Shown here: piece after piece, positions 1 through 8,995 of the stretch
Layout: each line of letters opens with the position of its first letter
How positions within the stretch are numbered: position 1 is the first letter of the stretch
Assembly (NCBI RefSeq): GCF_001648595.1
Contig: NZ_LBAW01000020.1
Location: forward strand, 1 to 64,000
Origin: Legionella bozemanae
GTDB lineage: Bacteria > Pseudomonadota > Gammaproteobacteria > Legionellales > Legionellaceae
DNA length: 64,000 nucleotides
Reading direction: 5' to 3'
The notes under the pieces: model-generated
Databases searched by the model: none
What the model was told of the DNA's origin: nothing
The model's input: the letters and a program-made list of their open reading frames with translations, nothing else
Program-made: the position numbers and the translations under genes

Positions 1-30
1 TATAAAGATTCAGACACTTGATTGGGTACA

Positions 31-111
31 CGGTCTTTATGACCTTCCTACCGTTCGCGTTTAAAATCGTGATTAGGTGAGGTTTTTAGGTACCTACGGT
101 CTTTTATGACC
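31..111. repeat. Two copies of a short palindromic repeat in the left-edge spacer
   Basis: The 177-base spacer at the window edge holds cggtctttatgacc at 31-44 and cggtcttttatgacc at 97-111. Each copy contains an internal ggtc/gacc inverted pair. A second, looser inverted pair (ggtgaggttttt near 77 against aaaatcctcacc near 123) surrounds the second copy. The arrangement could be an operator pair or a folded transcript end for a gene outside the window. No coding region is visible here. Confidence 0.4.
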
Positions 112-177
112 AATCCAGAAACAAAATCCTCACCCTTTTATCCAATGCTTTTCTAAGGACACTCTTTCTAGTCCGAA

Positions 178-681
178 TTATTTTACCAATTGTTTCATTA
201 TGCGAGCAGTCGCACCCCATACCCAATCTTTATTTGCAGTAAACTCACAAGTCATATAACGACGACCATTTCGTTCAATTATAAAATCTTTATAATTTTG
301 GGCATCTTGAACTAATACCATCGGGATCGATATTAGACGAGTAACCTCTTGATCATTTAACTGGTAAGGATGAATAGTCTCTATACTTGCAAACCAAGGA
401 TGAATAATCTTCCCTAAAAGAGTTTTTTGAGTAGTTAATTCTTTTATCAAAGTGATGCGGTTAGGGGTGATACCTAACTCTTCATGCAACTCTCTAAGTG
501 CAGTAGCATAATAGTTCTCATCTCCCTCTTCCCAGGCACCACCTGGGAAACAAATTTCTCCGGGATGCGCACGCAGTTTATCACTACGTTGTGTCAGAAT
601 TAATGAATCAGATAACTGCTCATATAAGACGACCACAGCCGAATGGGCAAGTTTTTTCCCTTTAATTTCATTTAAGTCCAT
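178..681 (-). CDS. NUDIX hydrolase, NudL/CoA-pyrophosphatase-like
   Basis: A 167-residue protein with the layout of the UPF0035/NudL branch: LTQRSDKLRAHPGE followed by a proline-glycine entry (FPGGA) and the NUDIX helix ALRELHEELGI at about residues 58-68, which carries the metal-binding glutamates. Members of this branch hydrolyse the diphosphate of CoA or related nucleotides in the cytoplasm; the substrate here is inferred, not shown. The start codon lies inside the 3' end of pabB (14-base overlap), so the two are probably cotranscribed and translationally coupled. Length is a little shorter than E. coli NudL (about 190 residues). Confidence 0.85.
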   Translation of the reverse strand: MDLNEIKGKKLAHSAVVVLYEQLSDSLILTQRSDKLRAHPGEICFPGGAWEEGDENYYATALRELHEELGITPNRITLIKELTTQKTLLGKIIHPWFASIETIHPYQLNDQEVTRLISIPMVLVQDAQNYKDFIIERNGRRYMTCEFTANKDWVWGATARIMKQLVK

Positions 682-1990
682 TAATAACCGCTGCTATTTT
701 GATAAAACATTCACGATATTCATCTTCCCAGTTTGAGTCAATAACTAATCCACCACCAGCAGCTAAATGTAAAATATTTTCTGTGGCTGTAACCGTACGA
801 ATAGCAATATTTGTATCAAAACGCCCATGCCGGGAAAAATAACCTATAGAGCCACAATAAATACCTCGTGCATAAGATTCTTGTTCATGAATAATTCGCA
901 TAGACTCAATTTTTGGTGCTCCAGTAATAGAACCACCAGGAAAACAAGACAAAAATGCATCAAATGGTAGAATTATAGCGAGACATTGAGCTTCAATTGT
1001 ACTTACTAAATGATGAACTGAAGTATAGCTTTGCACTTCGCATAAATCAGTTACGTGTACCGAACCTGGTTGAGCAATTTTACCCAAATCATTTCTCAAT
1101 AAATCAACTATCATGACATTCTCAGCTCGATTTTTTTCGCATGATGTTAATTTATTTTTTAATTGCTCATCTTCCATAGGATTAGTGGAGCGTCCTATTG
1201 TTCCTTTAATAGGAGATGTGATTAATTTACCCTCTTCATGAAATAGAAAACGCTCGGGGGAGAAGCTTAAAATATCAGCATGGGCTGTTCGTAGAAAAGC
1301 AGCAAAAGGAACAGGGTTTTTTAAACAAATTTTTTTATAAAAAGCCCAACTGTCTCCTTCGTAAGCAACGTGAAATGGCTGAGTCAGATTGACCTGATAA
1401 CTTCTTCCTTCTTTTAAAAATTGATAAATTGAGGAAAATGCTTTGATGTAATTTTGTTTGCTCACTAAAGGAGTAAAATCACCTTTAATGACTGCATTAT
1501 TTTGTTGCTCGGCAGAGTTATTCCATAACTCCAATACTTCATCAACTATTTTAGAAGTTGACTGATGTGTATTTGCAGCAAATACGGTTACCGTTTTATT
1601 ATAATGATCCACAATAATTGCCCAATCATACAAACCAAGATCGAGCAAAGGCATATTTTCTAATGTGGGTTGTATGCGGGAATCTATCCCCAATAATTTT
1701 GCCCCAAGATCATAAGAGATATAACCCAGAGCACCGCCTTGAAAAGGAAGATCCGCCACAGACGGGATTGGCGATAAGATCTGACTTATTTTTTTTAATA
1801 AGCTCGGCAAATCGTCAGTATTTTGATCGATTTGAATAAAATCATAAGGATAGGCACTGATAATATCATAACGTCCATGAGTGCGATCAGTACTTTCTAA
1901 AAGAACAAAACCAGGTAAATGATGTAATTTTTGGTAATATTCATGTAATGAATCATGATAGTCTAATGAATATAATACAAATTGACTCAA
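668..1990 (-). CDS. pabB: Aminodeoxychorismate synthase component I (PabB)
   Basis: A 440-residue chorismate-utilising enzyme of the folate pathway. It makes 4-amino-4-deoxychorismate with ammonia supplied by a PabA-type glutaminase, which is not in this window. Family signatures are present: SFSPERFL, SPIKGTIGR, IVDLLRNDLG, FPGGSITGAPK and GIYCGSIGYFS. The lysine in PIKGT is the residue that separates PabB from anthranilate synthase TrpE, which has alanine there. There is no fused PabC or PabA domain. It precedes and overlaps the NUDIX gene. Confidence 0.93.
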   Translation of the reverse strand: MSQFVLYSLDYHDSLHEYYQKLHHLPGFVLLESTDRTHGRYDIISAYPYDFIQIDQNTDDLPSLLKKISQILSPIPSVADLPFQGGALGYISYDLGAKLLGIDSRIQPTLENMPLLDLGLYDWAIIVDHYNKTVTVFAANTHQSTSKIVDEVLELWNNSAEQQNNAVIKGDFTPLVSKQNYIKAFSSIYQFLKEGRSYQVNLTQPFHVAYEGDSWAFYKKICLKNPVPFAAFLRTAHADILSFSPERFLFHEEGKLITSPIKGTIGRSTNPMEDEQLKNKLTSCEKNRAENVMIVDLLRNDLGKIAQPGSVHVTDLCEVQSYTSVHHLVSTIEAQCLAIILPFDAFLSCFPGGSITGAPKIESMRIIHEQESYARGIYCGSIGYFSRHGRFDTNIAIRTVTATENILHLAAGGGLVIDSNWEDEYRECFIKIAAVINGLK

Positions 1991-2023
1991 AATATTCCTC
2001 TTAGGTAATTATTATAAAACTTA

Positions 2024-2101
2024 TATTTGTATCCTAGGTGCCGCGGAGCGTAGGCATAGGTGTGATCAAGAGACAGACGCTGCACCCAGGCTACAAATAC
2101 T
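2024..2101. repeat. Dispersed inverted-repeat element
   Basis: Arms at 2024-2042 and 2083-2101 pair at 16 of 19 positions (core gtagcctgggtgc or its complement), with a 40-base loop. The loop segment 2050-2078 (gcgtaggcat... gatcaagagacag) resembles 58051-58077. The element lies between divergent pabB and the dehydrogenase operon. The arm core also occurs at 25.4 and 29.8 kb, so this is a repeat family and not a gene-specific terminator. Confidence 0.6.
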
Positions 2102-2194
2102 TCATTTTGAAATACGAATTCAACACTAATTCTCTGGTTTTTGAATTAATTTGTGAGTATGCTATGCAAACGCTTTATTGACAAGGAGCCTTGT

Positions 2195-3268
2195 ATGGCA
2201 ACAGTTGCTCAATTTGATATTACATATACTCAATTTTTAAATGAACATGGAAAATTGGTCGGCCAGCTACCTTCTTTTGCCCATGATCATTCTGTGCTCA
2301 AAGAACTTTATAAAATTATGGTTCTTACACGGACTTTTGATAAAAAAGCGATTGCTTTACAAAGAACGGGAAAAATGGGAACTTATGCCCCGATTAACGG
2401 ACAGGAAGCAATTTCAACCGCTATAGGGCATGCAATGCGTCCTGAGGACGTACTTGTACCCTATTATCGTGATTATGCTGCGCAATTTCAACGCGGGGTA
2501 AAAATGTCTGAAATACTCGCTTTCTGGGGTGGTGATGAGCGTGGCAGTCAATTTTCCTGTAATTCAGAAGACTTACCGATATGTGTTCCAATTGCATCTC
2601 AATGTTTGCATGCAACAGGCGTTGCATTTGCCTTTAAATACAGAAATCAACCTCGTGTCGCTGTAGTGTGTCTTGGTGAAGGCGGTACTTCTGAAGGCGA
2701 TTTCTATGAAGCGATGAATGTCGCAGGCACATGGAATTTACCCGTTGTTTTCGTGGTCAATAATAATCAATGGGCAATTTCTGTCCCTAGAGATCAACAG
2801 ACCGGTACCCAAACTATAGCACAAAAGGCTATAGCAGCTGGCTTTACAGGAATGCAAATTGACGGTAATGACATTCTGGCAACAAGACAAGTTATTGGCG
2901 ATGCAATTGAAAAAGCACGTCGTGGTGAAGGACCTACTTTAATTGAAGCTATCTCTTACCGTTTATCGGATCATACAACAGCTGATGATGCAACTCGCTA
3001 TCAACCTGGCGCTGAAGTTGAAAAAGCAAAACCTAAAGAACCCATCTCACGATTTAAAGAATTTCTTATAGAACAAAAAATTTGGAATGCGCAAGACGAA
3101 GAAAATTTGGTAATTCAATGTTCTGAAGAAGTAGAAAAAGCAGTTAATGAATACTTGGGTATGGAGCCGCAACCAATCAGTAGTATTTTTGATTATCATT
3201 ATGCCGAACTACCCGAGTATTTAGTGGAACAACGTGCAATAGCTATGGAGGAAGCAACTCATGCCTGA
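2195..3268 (+). CDS. pdhA: 2-oxoacid (pyruvate) dehydrogenase E1 alpha subunit
   Basis: First gene of the E1alpha-E1beta-E2 operon. The thiamine-diphosphate motif GEGGTSEGDFYEAMN leading to VVNNNQW is intact, and the loop LSDHTTADD is typical of E1 alpha. With E1 beta it decarboxylates a 2-oxoacid and reductively acylates the lipoyl arm of E2. The start at 2195 (MATVAQF) is chosen because AAGGAG stands 8 bases upstream; a start at 2153 would add 14 residues without a ribosome-binding site. That gives 357 residues, usual for the family. Substrate is uncertain: pyruvate is most likely, but branched-chain oxoacids cannot be excluded from sequence alone. Confidence 0.92.
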   Translation: MATVAQFDITYTQFLNEHGKLVGQLPSFAHDHSVLKELYKIMVLTRTFDKKAIALQRTGKMGTYAPINGQEAISTAIGHAMRPEDVLVPYYRDYAAQFQRGVKMSEILAFWGGDERGSQFSCNSEDLPICVPIASQCLHATGVAFAFKYRNQPRVAVVCLGEGGTSEGDFYEAMNVAGTWNLPVVFVVNNNQWAISVPRDQQTGTQTIAQKAIAAGFTGMQIDGNDILATRQVIGDAIEKARRGEGPTLIEAISYRLSDHTTADDATRYQPGAEVEKAKPKEPISRFKEFLIEQKIWNAQDEENLVIQCSEEVEKAVNEYLGMEPQPISSIFDYHYAELPEYLVEQRAIAMEEATHA

Positions 3269-4235
3269 TATTACTTTAATCGAGGCAGTAACTCAGGCTT
3301 TGGCTTATGAGTTAGCTCATGATGAAAATGTTGTGGTTTTTGGAGAAGATGTAGGTAAAAATGGTGGTGTCTTTCGCGCCACTGTAGGATTACAAGAGCG
3401 TTTTGGTGAAAAAAGAGTTTTTGATACTCCTCTGGCAGAGTCTATGATTGCCGGATTAGCAATTGGCATGTCCATACAAGGATTGAAACCTGTTGCTGAA
3501 TTTCAATTTATGGGGTTCATCTACCCAGCAATGAATCAAATTATTTCTCATGCTGCTCGAATGCGTAATCGAACACGCGGTCGACTCCATTGCCCTCTCG
3601 TTTTTCGTGCGCCTTTTGGTGGTGGCATTCGAGCTCCAGAACATCATTCTGAAAGTACTGAGGCACTATTTGCTCATATTCCTGGTTTACAAGTTGTGAT
3701 TCCCTCTTCACCACGACGCGCTTATGGGCTGCTTTTAGCAGCCATGCGTAATCCTGATCCGGTAGTTTTTCTCGAACCTAAACGTATTTATCGTTTAGTC
3801 AAGCAACCTGTAGAAGATAACGGTGAGGCTCTTCCCCTCGGCAAGTGTTTTACTTTACAACAAGGCGATGACGTCACATTAATAAGTTGGGGAGCCAGCA
3901 TCCACGAAACCCAACAAGCCGCGAAGCAATTAGAAAACGAAGGAATTTCTTGTGAAGTCATTGATGTAGCAACGATTAAACCACTAGATATTGAAACAAT
4001 TCTAGCCTCAGTAGAGAAAACGGGACGTTGTGTTATCGTTCATGAGGGAGCAAAAACTTGTGGAGTTGGTGCCGAGATTTCCGCACAAATTATGGAAAAC
4101 TCTATGGCTGATTTAATGGCTCCAGTCCAACGGGTAACCGGGTATGATACTGTAATGCCCTATTTTCAGCTGGAAAAACAGTACATCCCAAGTGTTGCAC
4201 GGATTAAAAACAGTGTTATGAGCATAATGGAGTAA
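3261..4235 (+). CDS. pdhB: 2-oxoacid (pyruvate) dehydrogenase E1 beta subunit
   Basis: A 324-residue transketolase-like subunit. Characteristic stretches are FGEDVGKNGGVFRAT near the start, DTPLAESMIAGLAIG, and the conserved EPKRIYR and C-terminal MPYF regions. It completes the heterotetrameric E1, where the alpha/beta interface holds thiamine diphosphate. It overlaps pdhA by 8 bases and is followed by the E2 gene after 2 bases, so all three are translationally coupled. Confidence 0.93.
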   Translation: MPDITLIEAVTQALAYELAHDENVVVFGEDVGKNGGVFRATVGLQERFGEKRVFDTPLAESMIAGLAIGMSIQGLKPVAEFQFMGFIYPAMNQIISHAARMRNRTRGRLHCPLVFRAPFGGGIRAPEHHSESTEALFAHIPGLQVVIPSSPRRAYGLLLAAMRNPDPVVFLEPKRIYRLVKQPVEDNGEALPLGKCFTLQQGDDVTLISWGASIHETQQAAKQLENEGISCEVIDVATIKPLDIETILASVEKTGRCVIVHEGAKTCGVGAEISAQIMENSMADLMAPVQRVTGYDTVMPYFQLEKQYIPSVARIKNSVMSIME

Positions 4236-4237
4236 TA

Positions 4238-5353
4238 ATGAATATTTTCAATCTACCTGATTTGGGTGAAGGCCTGCCAGATGCTGAGATTCATGAATGG
4301 TTTGTTAAAGAAGGTGATGTTGTAATAGTAGATCAACCATTAGTTTCTATGGAAACCGCAAAAGCAGTAGTTGATGTACCTTGTCCTCAGTCTGGGACTA
4401 TTAGCAAATTATATGGTAAGCCTGGAGATGTAATTAAAACAGGTGAACCTTTGGTTGCTTTTAAATCAACTAGTGCTAAAACCGAAGACAAAGGAACAGT
4501 AGTCGGTAATTTAGAAGAAAGCAGTGAAGTATTTGAAGATAATTTTACTGTCGGCATCCAACACACTACTAAAAACCGCATCAAGGCAACCCCTGCAGTA
4601 AAAATGCTTGCTAAAAAACTTAATGTCGATTTATCTACAGTTAAGGGAACTGGAGAGTTTGGCGTCATCACTCGAGATGATGTTCAGGTACAAGCTGACA
4701 AGAACTCAGAGATTCCTGCAGGCTTTGAACCTCTGCGCGGAGTAAGGCGAGCAATGCTTAATAGTATGACTCAATCTCATGCAGAGGTAGTTCCTGTAAG
4801 TATTTTTGATGAAGCGGATATTAATGCGTGGAAGCCAGGTACTGATATTACGATTCGCCTAATCCGGGCAATGGTCTACGCTGCTAAAAAAGAACCTGCC
4901 TTAAATGCATGGTTTGATACAAAACATGGTGCACGCCAGTGTTTTGATGAGGTACATCTTGGCTTGGCCATGGATAATGAAGAAGGATTATTTGTACCTG
5001 TTATTCATGACGCCGGAAAACTTGCCGATGGTGATCTACGAAAAATGATCAATGAGTTTAAAGAGTCTGTGAGCAATCGAGAAATTACTGCAGATAAATT
5101 GAAAGGAGCTACTATAACACTTTCCAATTTTGGAAAATTTGCTGGTCGCTTCGCAAGTCCCATTATTGTTCCACCGATGGTTGCTATTTTGGCCGTAGGC
5201 AGACTCTATCAGGGAGCTGTTGTCAATACTCAAGGAACACTCGAAGCACATAACATACTTCCTTTATCATTAAGTTTTGATCATAGAGCAGTCACTGGAG
5301 GCGAAGCAACCCGTTTCTTAGGTGCTGTGATGGAGTCGTTACAAAAGGAATAA
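4238..5353 (+). CDS. pdhC: Dihydrolipoamide acyltransferase E2 of the 2-oxoacid dehydrogenase
   Basis: A 371-residue E2. One lipoyl domain spans residues 1-76, with the lipoylated lysine in METAKAVV (K42). A peripheral-subunit-binding domain lies at about 105-140 (ATPAVKMLAKKL, KGTGEFGVITRDDV). The acyltransferase domain ends in SFDHRAVTGGEA, with the catalytic histidine at about 349; the usual aspartate of DHRxxDG is threonine here, as in many branched-chain or gram-positive-type E2 proteins. Having only one lipoyl domain differs from enterobacterial E2. No E3 (lipoamide dehydrogenase) gene follows, so E3 must come from elsewhere. Confidence 0.92.
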   Translation: MNIFNLPDLGEGLPDAEIHEWFVKEGDVVIVDQPLVSMETAKAVVDVPCPQSGTISKLYGKPGDVIKTGEPLVAFKSTSAKTEDKGTVVGNLEESSEVFEDNFTVGIQHTTKNRIKATPAVKMLAKKLNVDLSTVKGTGEFGVITRDDVQVQADKNSEIPAGFEPLRGVRRAMLNSMTQSHAEVVPVSIFDEADINAWKPGTDITIRLIRAMVYAAKKEPALNAWFDTKHGARQCFDEVHLGLAMDNEEGLFVPVIHDAGKLADGDLRKMINEFKESVSNREITADKLKGATITLSNFGKFAGRFASPIIVPPMVAILAVGRLYQGAVVNTQGTLEAHNILPLSLSFDHRAVTGGEATRFLGAVMESLQKE

Positions 5354-5361
5354 GGTAAAAC

Positions 5362-5384
5362 TCCTCTCCCCTTGAGGGGGAGGA
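5362..5384 (+). terminator. Weak hairpin after the dehydrogenase operon
   Basis: A short C/G-rich hairpin (ctctcccc, loop ttga, gggggag) lies 9 bases after the E2 stop and just before the convergent gene at 5393. It has one bulge and no T-run, so it is at best a weak or Rho-assisted transcription end. Confidence 0.35.
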
Positions 5385-5392
5385 TATAGATG

Positions 5393-5686
5393 TTATTGCT
5401 GCATTTTTTCTTGCATTTTACTTTTTATTTTTTCAGCAAGCTTCATTTTGCATTGCTGCAATTGTTCTGGGCTGAAATTGGTGTTGGGTAATTGTTTTTT
5501 ACCCATTGATACAGGTAAAACACAGTCTTTGACTAACTCTTTGCCTGCATTCTCCCCTCCTTTAAAGTAACCATTTTGCATACAAGAGATTGCAATAGCC
5601 TTGCAGGGCCCTGATTCTGCCCAACCAAAAAATGAAACGCTCATTAATAAGCTAACTATACCAATCTTTGCAAATAATTTGTTCAT
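5393..5686 (-). CDS. Small secreted or periplasmic protein, Legionella-type, unknown function
   Basis: A 97-residue protein with a clear signal peptide (MNKLFAKIG, hydrophobic core, cleavage near GWAES). The mature part has four cysteines (PCKAIAISC, DCVLP, QCKMK), suggesting disulfides, and ends in a lysine/glutamine-rich helix. The pattern of paired Cys with GYxKGGE resembles small secreted proteins common in Legionella genomes, with no function known to me. The start at 5686 is chosen because aaaaggaatt lies 7-8 bases upstream; a start 30 bases earlier has no such site. Confidence 0.7.
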   Translation of the reverse strand: MNKLFAKIGIVSLLMSVSFFGWAESGPCKAIAISCMQNGYFKGGENAGKELVKDCVLPVSMGKKQLPNTNFSPEQLQQCKMKLAEKIKSKMQEKMQQ

Positions 5687-5833
5687 TTTTATAATTCCTT
5701 TTGTTGAGGATATCAATCCTATTTTTTAAACAATTGCATCTAAAATATAGCATAGTATTTGTAGTTTGCCTTTATTAGTATTTTAGAGTTCAAATTCAAT
5801 AAATTACATGAAGTACCTTGTGCCAGAATTAAG

Positions 5834-6781
5834 TTATTTTGGCACAGGAGTAAGAAAGACTCTCTCTATTTCTCGCTCTATAGTATCGCGTTTTAAGAGT
5901 ACAGAATTAGCACGATCTGTTTGTGTCAAAGCGATTGCATAAGGACCAACAAAAAATGCGTCACTATGGATCACGTTACTTCTCACTTTCATTGTATATC
6001 CAAAAGGAATTTCGAAACTTGCAAAATCAAAATATCCATCCGCTCTATCAAAACCAAGAGTCAAGGCACCACTACATTTAGGGGATAAAGGAGTGAAGAC
6101 ATGCGGAAAAGGATGGGTTTCAATAAATACTCCTCCTCCACCAAATTGATTCATAACATATTCTTCGATATAGGCCGGGTCCCATATATATTCTACTAAA
6201 AATAGAGTTTTTAATTCTTCATATTCTACATCATCCAATGTAAAGGATTGATTTAGTGAAATAAGCTCTGCTCCATATTTTCTTAGAAAGGTTTCAGGTA
6301 CTGCTGATGCATTCATTTTGGGAATATTAAGAGCGCTCACTTCCTTTGAGATGGCCAGAATCCCTAAATCACCAAAAACACTCGCATCCCTACCACAATT
6401 TGCTTGCTCTTTATCCTTATCCAGCCATTTTGCTTCCACAGTAAGTTCTCGTGGCACTATGTGCTTTATGTCTTTTACTTGAGACAAATTTTCCTTTGTG
6501 ATTCCTGTTGCCGCTAACATATCTACTATTTCTCCCGTATGCAAAATAGCGTGAACCTTTTTGGATAACATAAGGGGCTTTATAGGATTATTGGGATTTC
6601 TCCTATCAATCATAGTGGACTGAAGTGTTTGATAATGTTTATAAACATCCTTTTCAGAAATATTAGATGAGATAAATAACGCGTCATGACGCTTGAAAAA
6701 AGGCTCAGGAACAACTGAAGACTGACTTATAGTAAGTTTATTACTCAGATCGTCATTCTTTTTATCATTTAATAGTGCCAT
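5834..6781 (-). CDS. Hypothetical protein, possibly beta-barrel/cupin-like
   Basis: 315 residues, no signal peptide and no membrane segment. The C-terminal half has a Gly-rich turn and strand-like segments (FGGGGVFIETHPFPHVF, FEIPFGYTMKVRSNVIHSDAFF) with several histidines in positions that recall a cupin double-stranded beta-helix. That is a guess from pattern, not a recognised family match. The N-terminal third is polar and helical. It is a single gene with a long AT-rich upstream spacer. A Dot/Icm substrate cannot be excluded in this genus, but nothing specific supports it. Confidence 0.6.
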   Translation of the reverse strand: MALLNDKKNDDLSNKLTISQSSVVPEPFFKRHDALFISSNISEKDVYKHYQTLQSTMIDRRNPNNPIKPLMLSKKVHAILHTGEIVDMLAATGITKENLSQVKDIKHIVPRELTVEAKWLDKDKEQANCGRDASVFGDLGILAISKEVSALNIPKMNASAVPETFLRKYGAELISLNQSFTLDDVEYEELKTLFLVEYIWDPAYIEEYVMNQFGGGGVFIETHPFPHVFTPLSPKCSGALTLGFDRADGYFDFASFEIPFGYTMKVRSNVIHSDAFFVGPYAIALTQTDRANSVLLKRDTIEREIERVFLTPVPK

Positions 6782-6909
6782 AATAAATAAAAAAATAAGC
6801 CATATAATATTATTTTAATACATAAACTAGGGTTGGTGATCAGAGCCGAGCGGGATATTCGTTTGTATTCAATATTAGGTTTCGCTAATGCTGCGCTCAA
6901 GCATATATT

Positions 6910-7728
6910 TTATGATTGAGCAATTTTATTGAGTAGCGCTGCGAGCCTGCATCCTGCATACGTAGCTTGTTTTTGAATTAATTGCTGAGCATTTTCTTGA
7001 TATTTATCACTAGGGGTTTCATTAGGGTTCAGCTGATAAACATTCTTTATCGCCAGCTTATGGGACATCTTTGCCCATTTAGCAGGTTTTATTTCTGCAC
7101 CTATCATTGAACAGGGCATTTTTTGTTCCAATTGCAGTGCTGTATTTTTCACTCGAGCCTCATCAAATTGCCCAAGAAAAAAGCCAGCGCCATTATCCCA
7201 ATACTGATGTAAATTATTGCCCACTGGATTTTTTCCTAACAAGAATAAATTGCCTCCTAAATCACCCTTAGGATGTTGCGCACTGACTCGAGTTATAGCG
7301 TGTAATGGTTGATGGATATCACCTGTTATATGAATCAACATGCGTAATGCAAGTTTTTTATCCGACGGGCTCGTCTTTTTAGAGGAAAGTACTGAAGTTG
7401 CTTGTTTAATTGTCTTTACTGCATTGGTACTTTCAATGGGCGGTAAGTGAGTTCCATCACTGGAAAAAGGAATATCAATATAATGCATTACATCATACCA
7501 ATATACTTCTCTCCACCTAATTTCATCCATCCATGTTGAAGAGCTAACAAAACTTGAATTGGGTGTGTTCTGGCTGCGTGAACGAAGATATTTATAACAC
7601 ATGGTTCTGGCGCTGGGAGATAAATTATCGTAAGCAATTTGCGCCACCACCTTGTGGCCTGCTGCATTCCAAGCATAACTGCTTAAAGTCACTAAGCAAC
7701 AAACAAGTATACAAATAATTCGTGACAT
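6910..7728 (-). CDS. S1/P1-type zinc nuclease (3'-nucleotidase/nuclease)
   Basis: 272 residues with a signal peptide cleaved at SYA/WN, leaving the N-terminal tryptophan that is the first zinc ligand in this family. Further ligands are visible: GHKVVAQIA, MHYIDIPF, LIHITGDIHQPLHA and GNLHQYWDNG-like NNLHQYWD, each supplying His or Asp. The family cleaves single-stranded DNA/RNA and 3'-nucleotides outside the cytoplasm. It starts 2 bases after the tolB stop, so it is probably read with the tol operon. The ATG at 7728 is preferred over one 24 bases upstream inside tolB because it gives a clean signal peptide. Confidence 0.88.
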   Translation of the reverse strand: MSRIICILVCCLVTLSSYAWNAAGHKVVAQIAYDNLSPSARTMCYKYLRSRSQNTPNSSFVSSSTWMDEIRWREVYWYDVMHYIDIPFSSDGTHLPPIESTNAVKTIKQATSVLSSKKTSPSDKKLALRMLIHITGDIHQPLHAITRVSAQHPKGDLGGNLFLLGKNPVGNNLHQYWDNGAGFFLGQFDEARVKNTALQLEQKMPCSMIGAEIKPAKWAKMSHKLAIKNVYQLNPNETPSDKYQENAQQLIQKQATYAGCRLAALLNKIAQS

Positions 7729-7730
7729 AA

Positions 7731-8990
7731 TTAACCCAAATAGGGAGACCACGCGGGCTCTTGTACATCTCCTTCACGTGCGGGAAGTCTCATTCGTATT
7801 CTACCGTCAAGAGAAACGATACCCAATACACCTTTATCCTCATTGTGGGTCGCATAAAGAATTAAACGACCATTTGGTGCAATAGATGGAGACTCATCAC
7901 GACCAGAAAAAGTCAGACTGACAATTGGTCCACCAGCTGCACTTTGTAACCCTATGTTAAATTGCTTGTCATCCCGATGCAACATAATGATATTTTTCAT
8001 ATCGGGTGTATAAGAAGCACGTGCATTGTAATTACCTTCAAAAGTTACACGGCTCACCTGACCATTGGCTAAAGAGAGACGATATATTTGTGGTGAACCT
8101 CCTCGCCCTGAAGTAAATAATAAGCTTTTGCCATCTGGCGCATAGCGTGGCTCAGTATCAATGGCATCACCAAAAGTCAATTGCTTCATGTTACCGGTAC
8201 TGATGTCTACGCTGTAAATTTTGGGTGTTCCACTTTTAGATAAAACTACAGCCAACTCTCTGCCGTTAGGAGACCATGCAGGGGCTCCATTAATTCCAGG
8301 GAAACTGGTAATTAAGCGTCTTTGACCTGTCTCAACTGAAACAGTAAATATTTGCGCTCTTTTTTTCTCGAAAGAGACATAAGAAATGCTTTTACCATCT
8401 GGCGCCCAAGCTGGAGACATAATAGGCTCGGAGGAAATCAATAAGCTTTGTGGATTATGTCCATCTGCATCAGCAACCTCAAGTGAATAACGAGTGCTCT
8501 TTAGAGTTCTTTGGACAGAAATATAGGCAATGCGAGTAGAAAAAATCCCTCTCTCTCCCGTTAATTTTTGGTAGATTTCATCACTGATATGATGTGCTAA
8601 TGGTCTGACTTGATTCGCACTAATTTGAAACGTTTTTGTCAATAAAGTAGCTCCATTCGCTACAGCATCAGTTAAGGTAAAGCTCACTTCATAATGATTT
8701 CCTGCGCGGATGACATGCCCTGTTACAACACTGTCTGCCCCCAACTGCTTGAGCGTGCTTACTGGCGATTGCGCATTGGCACCTTGAGGACCAGAAACAA
8801 TACGAAACTGTCCTGAGAAATTTAAATCACCTTCAATAACTTGTCCGATTTCTTGAGCGGCACTATCTGAACCAAAAGAATTAATCGCAATAGGTAAGGC
8901 TGAATTAATCCCTTGAGTTAACTCTAAATCAAGAGCAAAAATTTGCTGTGTAAAAAGCAATAAAAAAAGTGTAATAATTCGGTTAATCAC
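7731..8990 (-). CDS. tolB: Tol-Pal system beta-propeller protein TolB
   Basis: 419 residues: signal peptide (cleavage after IFALD region), N-terminal anticodon-binding-like domain to about residue 150, then a six-bladed beta-propeller with repeated motifs of the form [29 protein letters not shown] and [16 protein letters not shown]. It is the periplasmic partner of Pal and TolA in outer-membrane constriction at division. It is the last tol gene here and is followed by a nuclease, not by pal. Confidence 0.95.
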   Translation of the reverse strand: MINRIITLFLLLFTQQIFALDLELTQGINSALPIAINSFGSDSAAQEIGQVIEGDLNFSGQFRIVSGPQGANAQSPVSTLKQLGADSVVTGHVIRAGNHYEVSFTLTDAVANGATLLTKTFQISANQVRPLAHHISDEIYQKLTGERGIFSTRIAYISVQRTLKSTRYSLEVADADGHNPQSLLISSEPIMSPAWAPDGKSISYVSFEKKRAQIFTVSVETGQRRLITSFPGINGAPAWSPNGRELAVVLSKSGTPKIYSVDISTGNMKQLTFGDAIDTEPRYAPDGKSLLFTSGRGGSPQIYRLSLANGQVSRVTFEGNYNARASYTPDMKNIIMLHRDDKQFNIGLQSAAGGPIVSLTFSGRDESPSIAPNGRLILYATHNEDKGVLGIVSLDGRIRMRLPAREGDVQEPAWSPYLG

Positions 8991-8995
8991 GAGTT

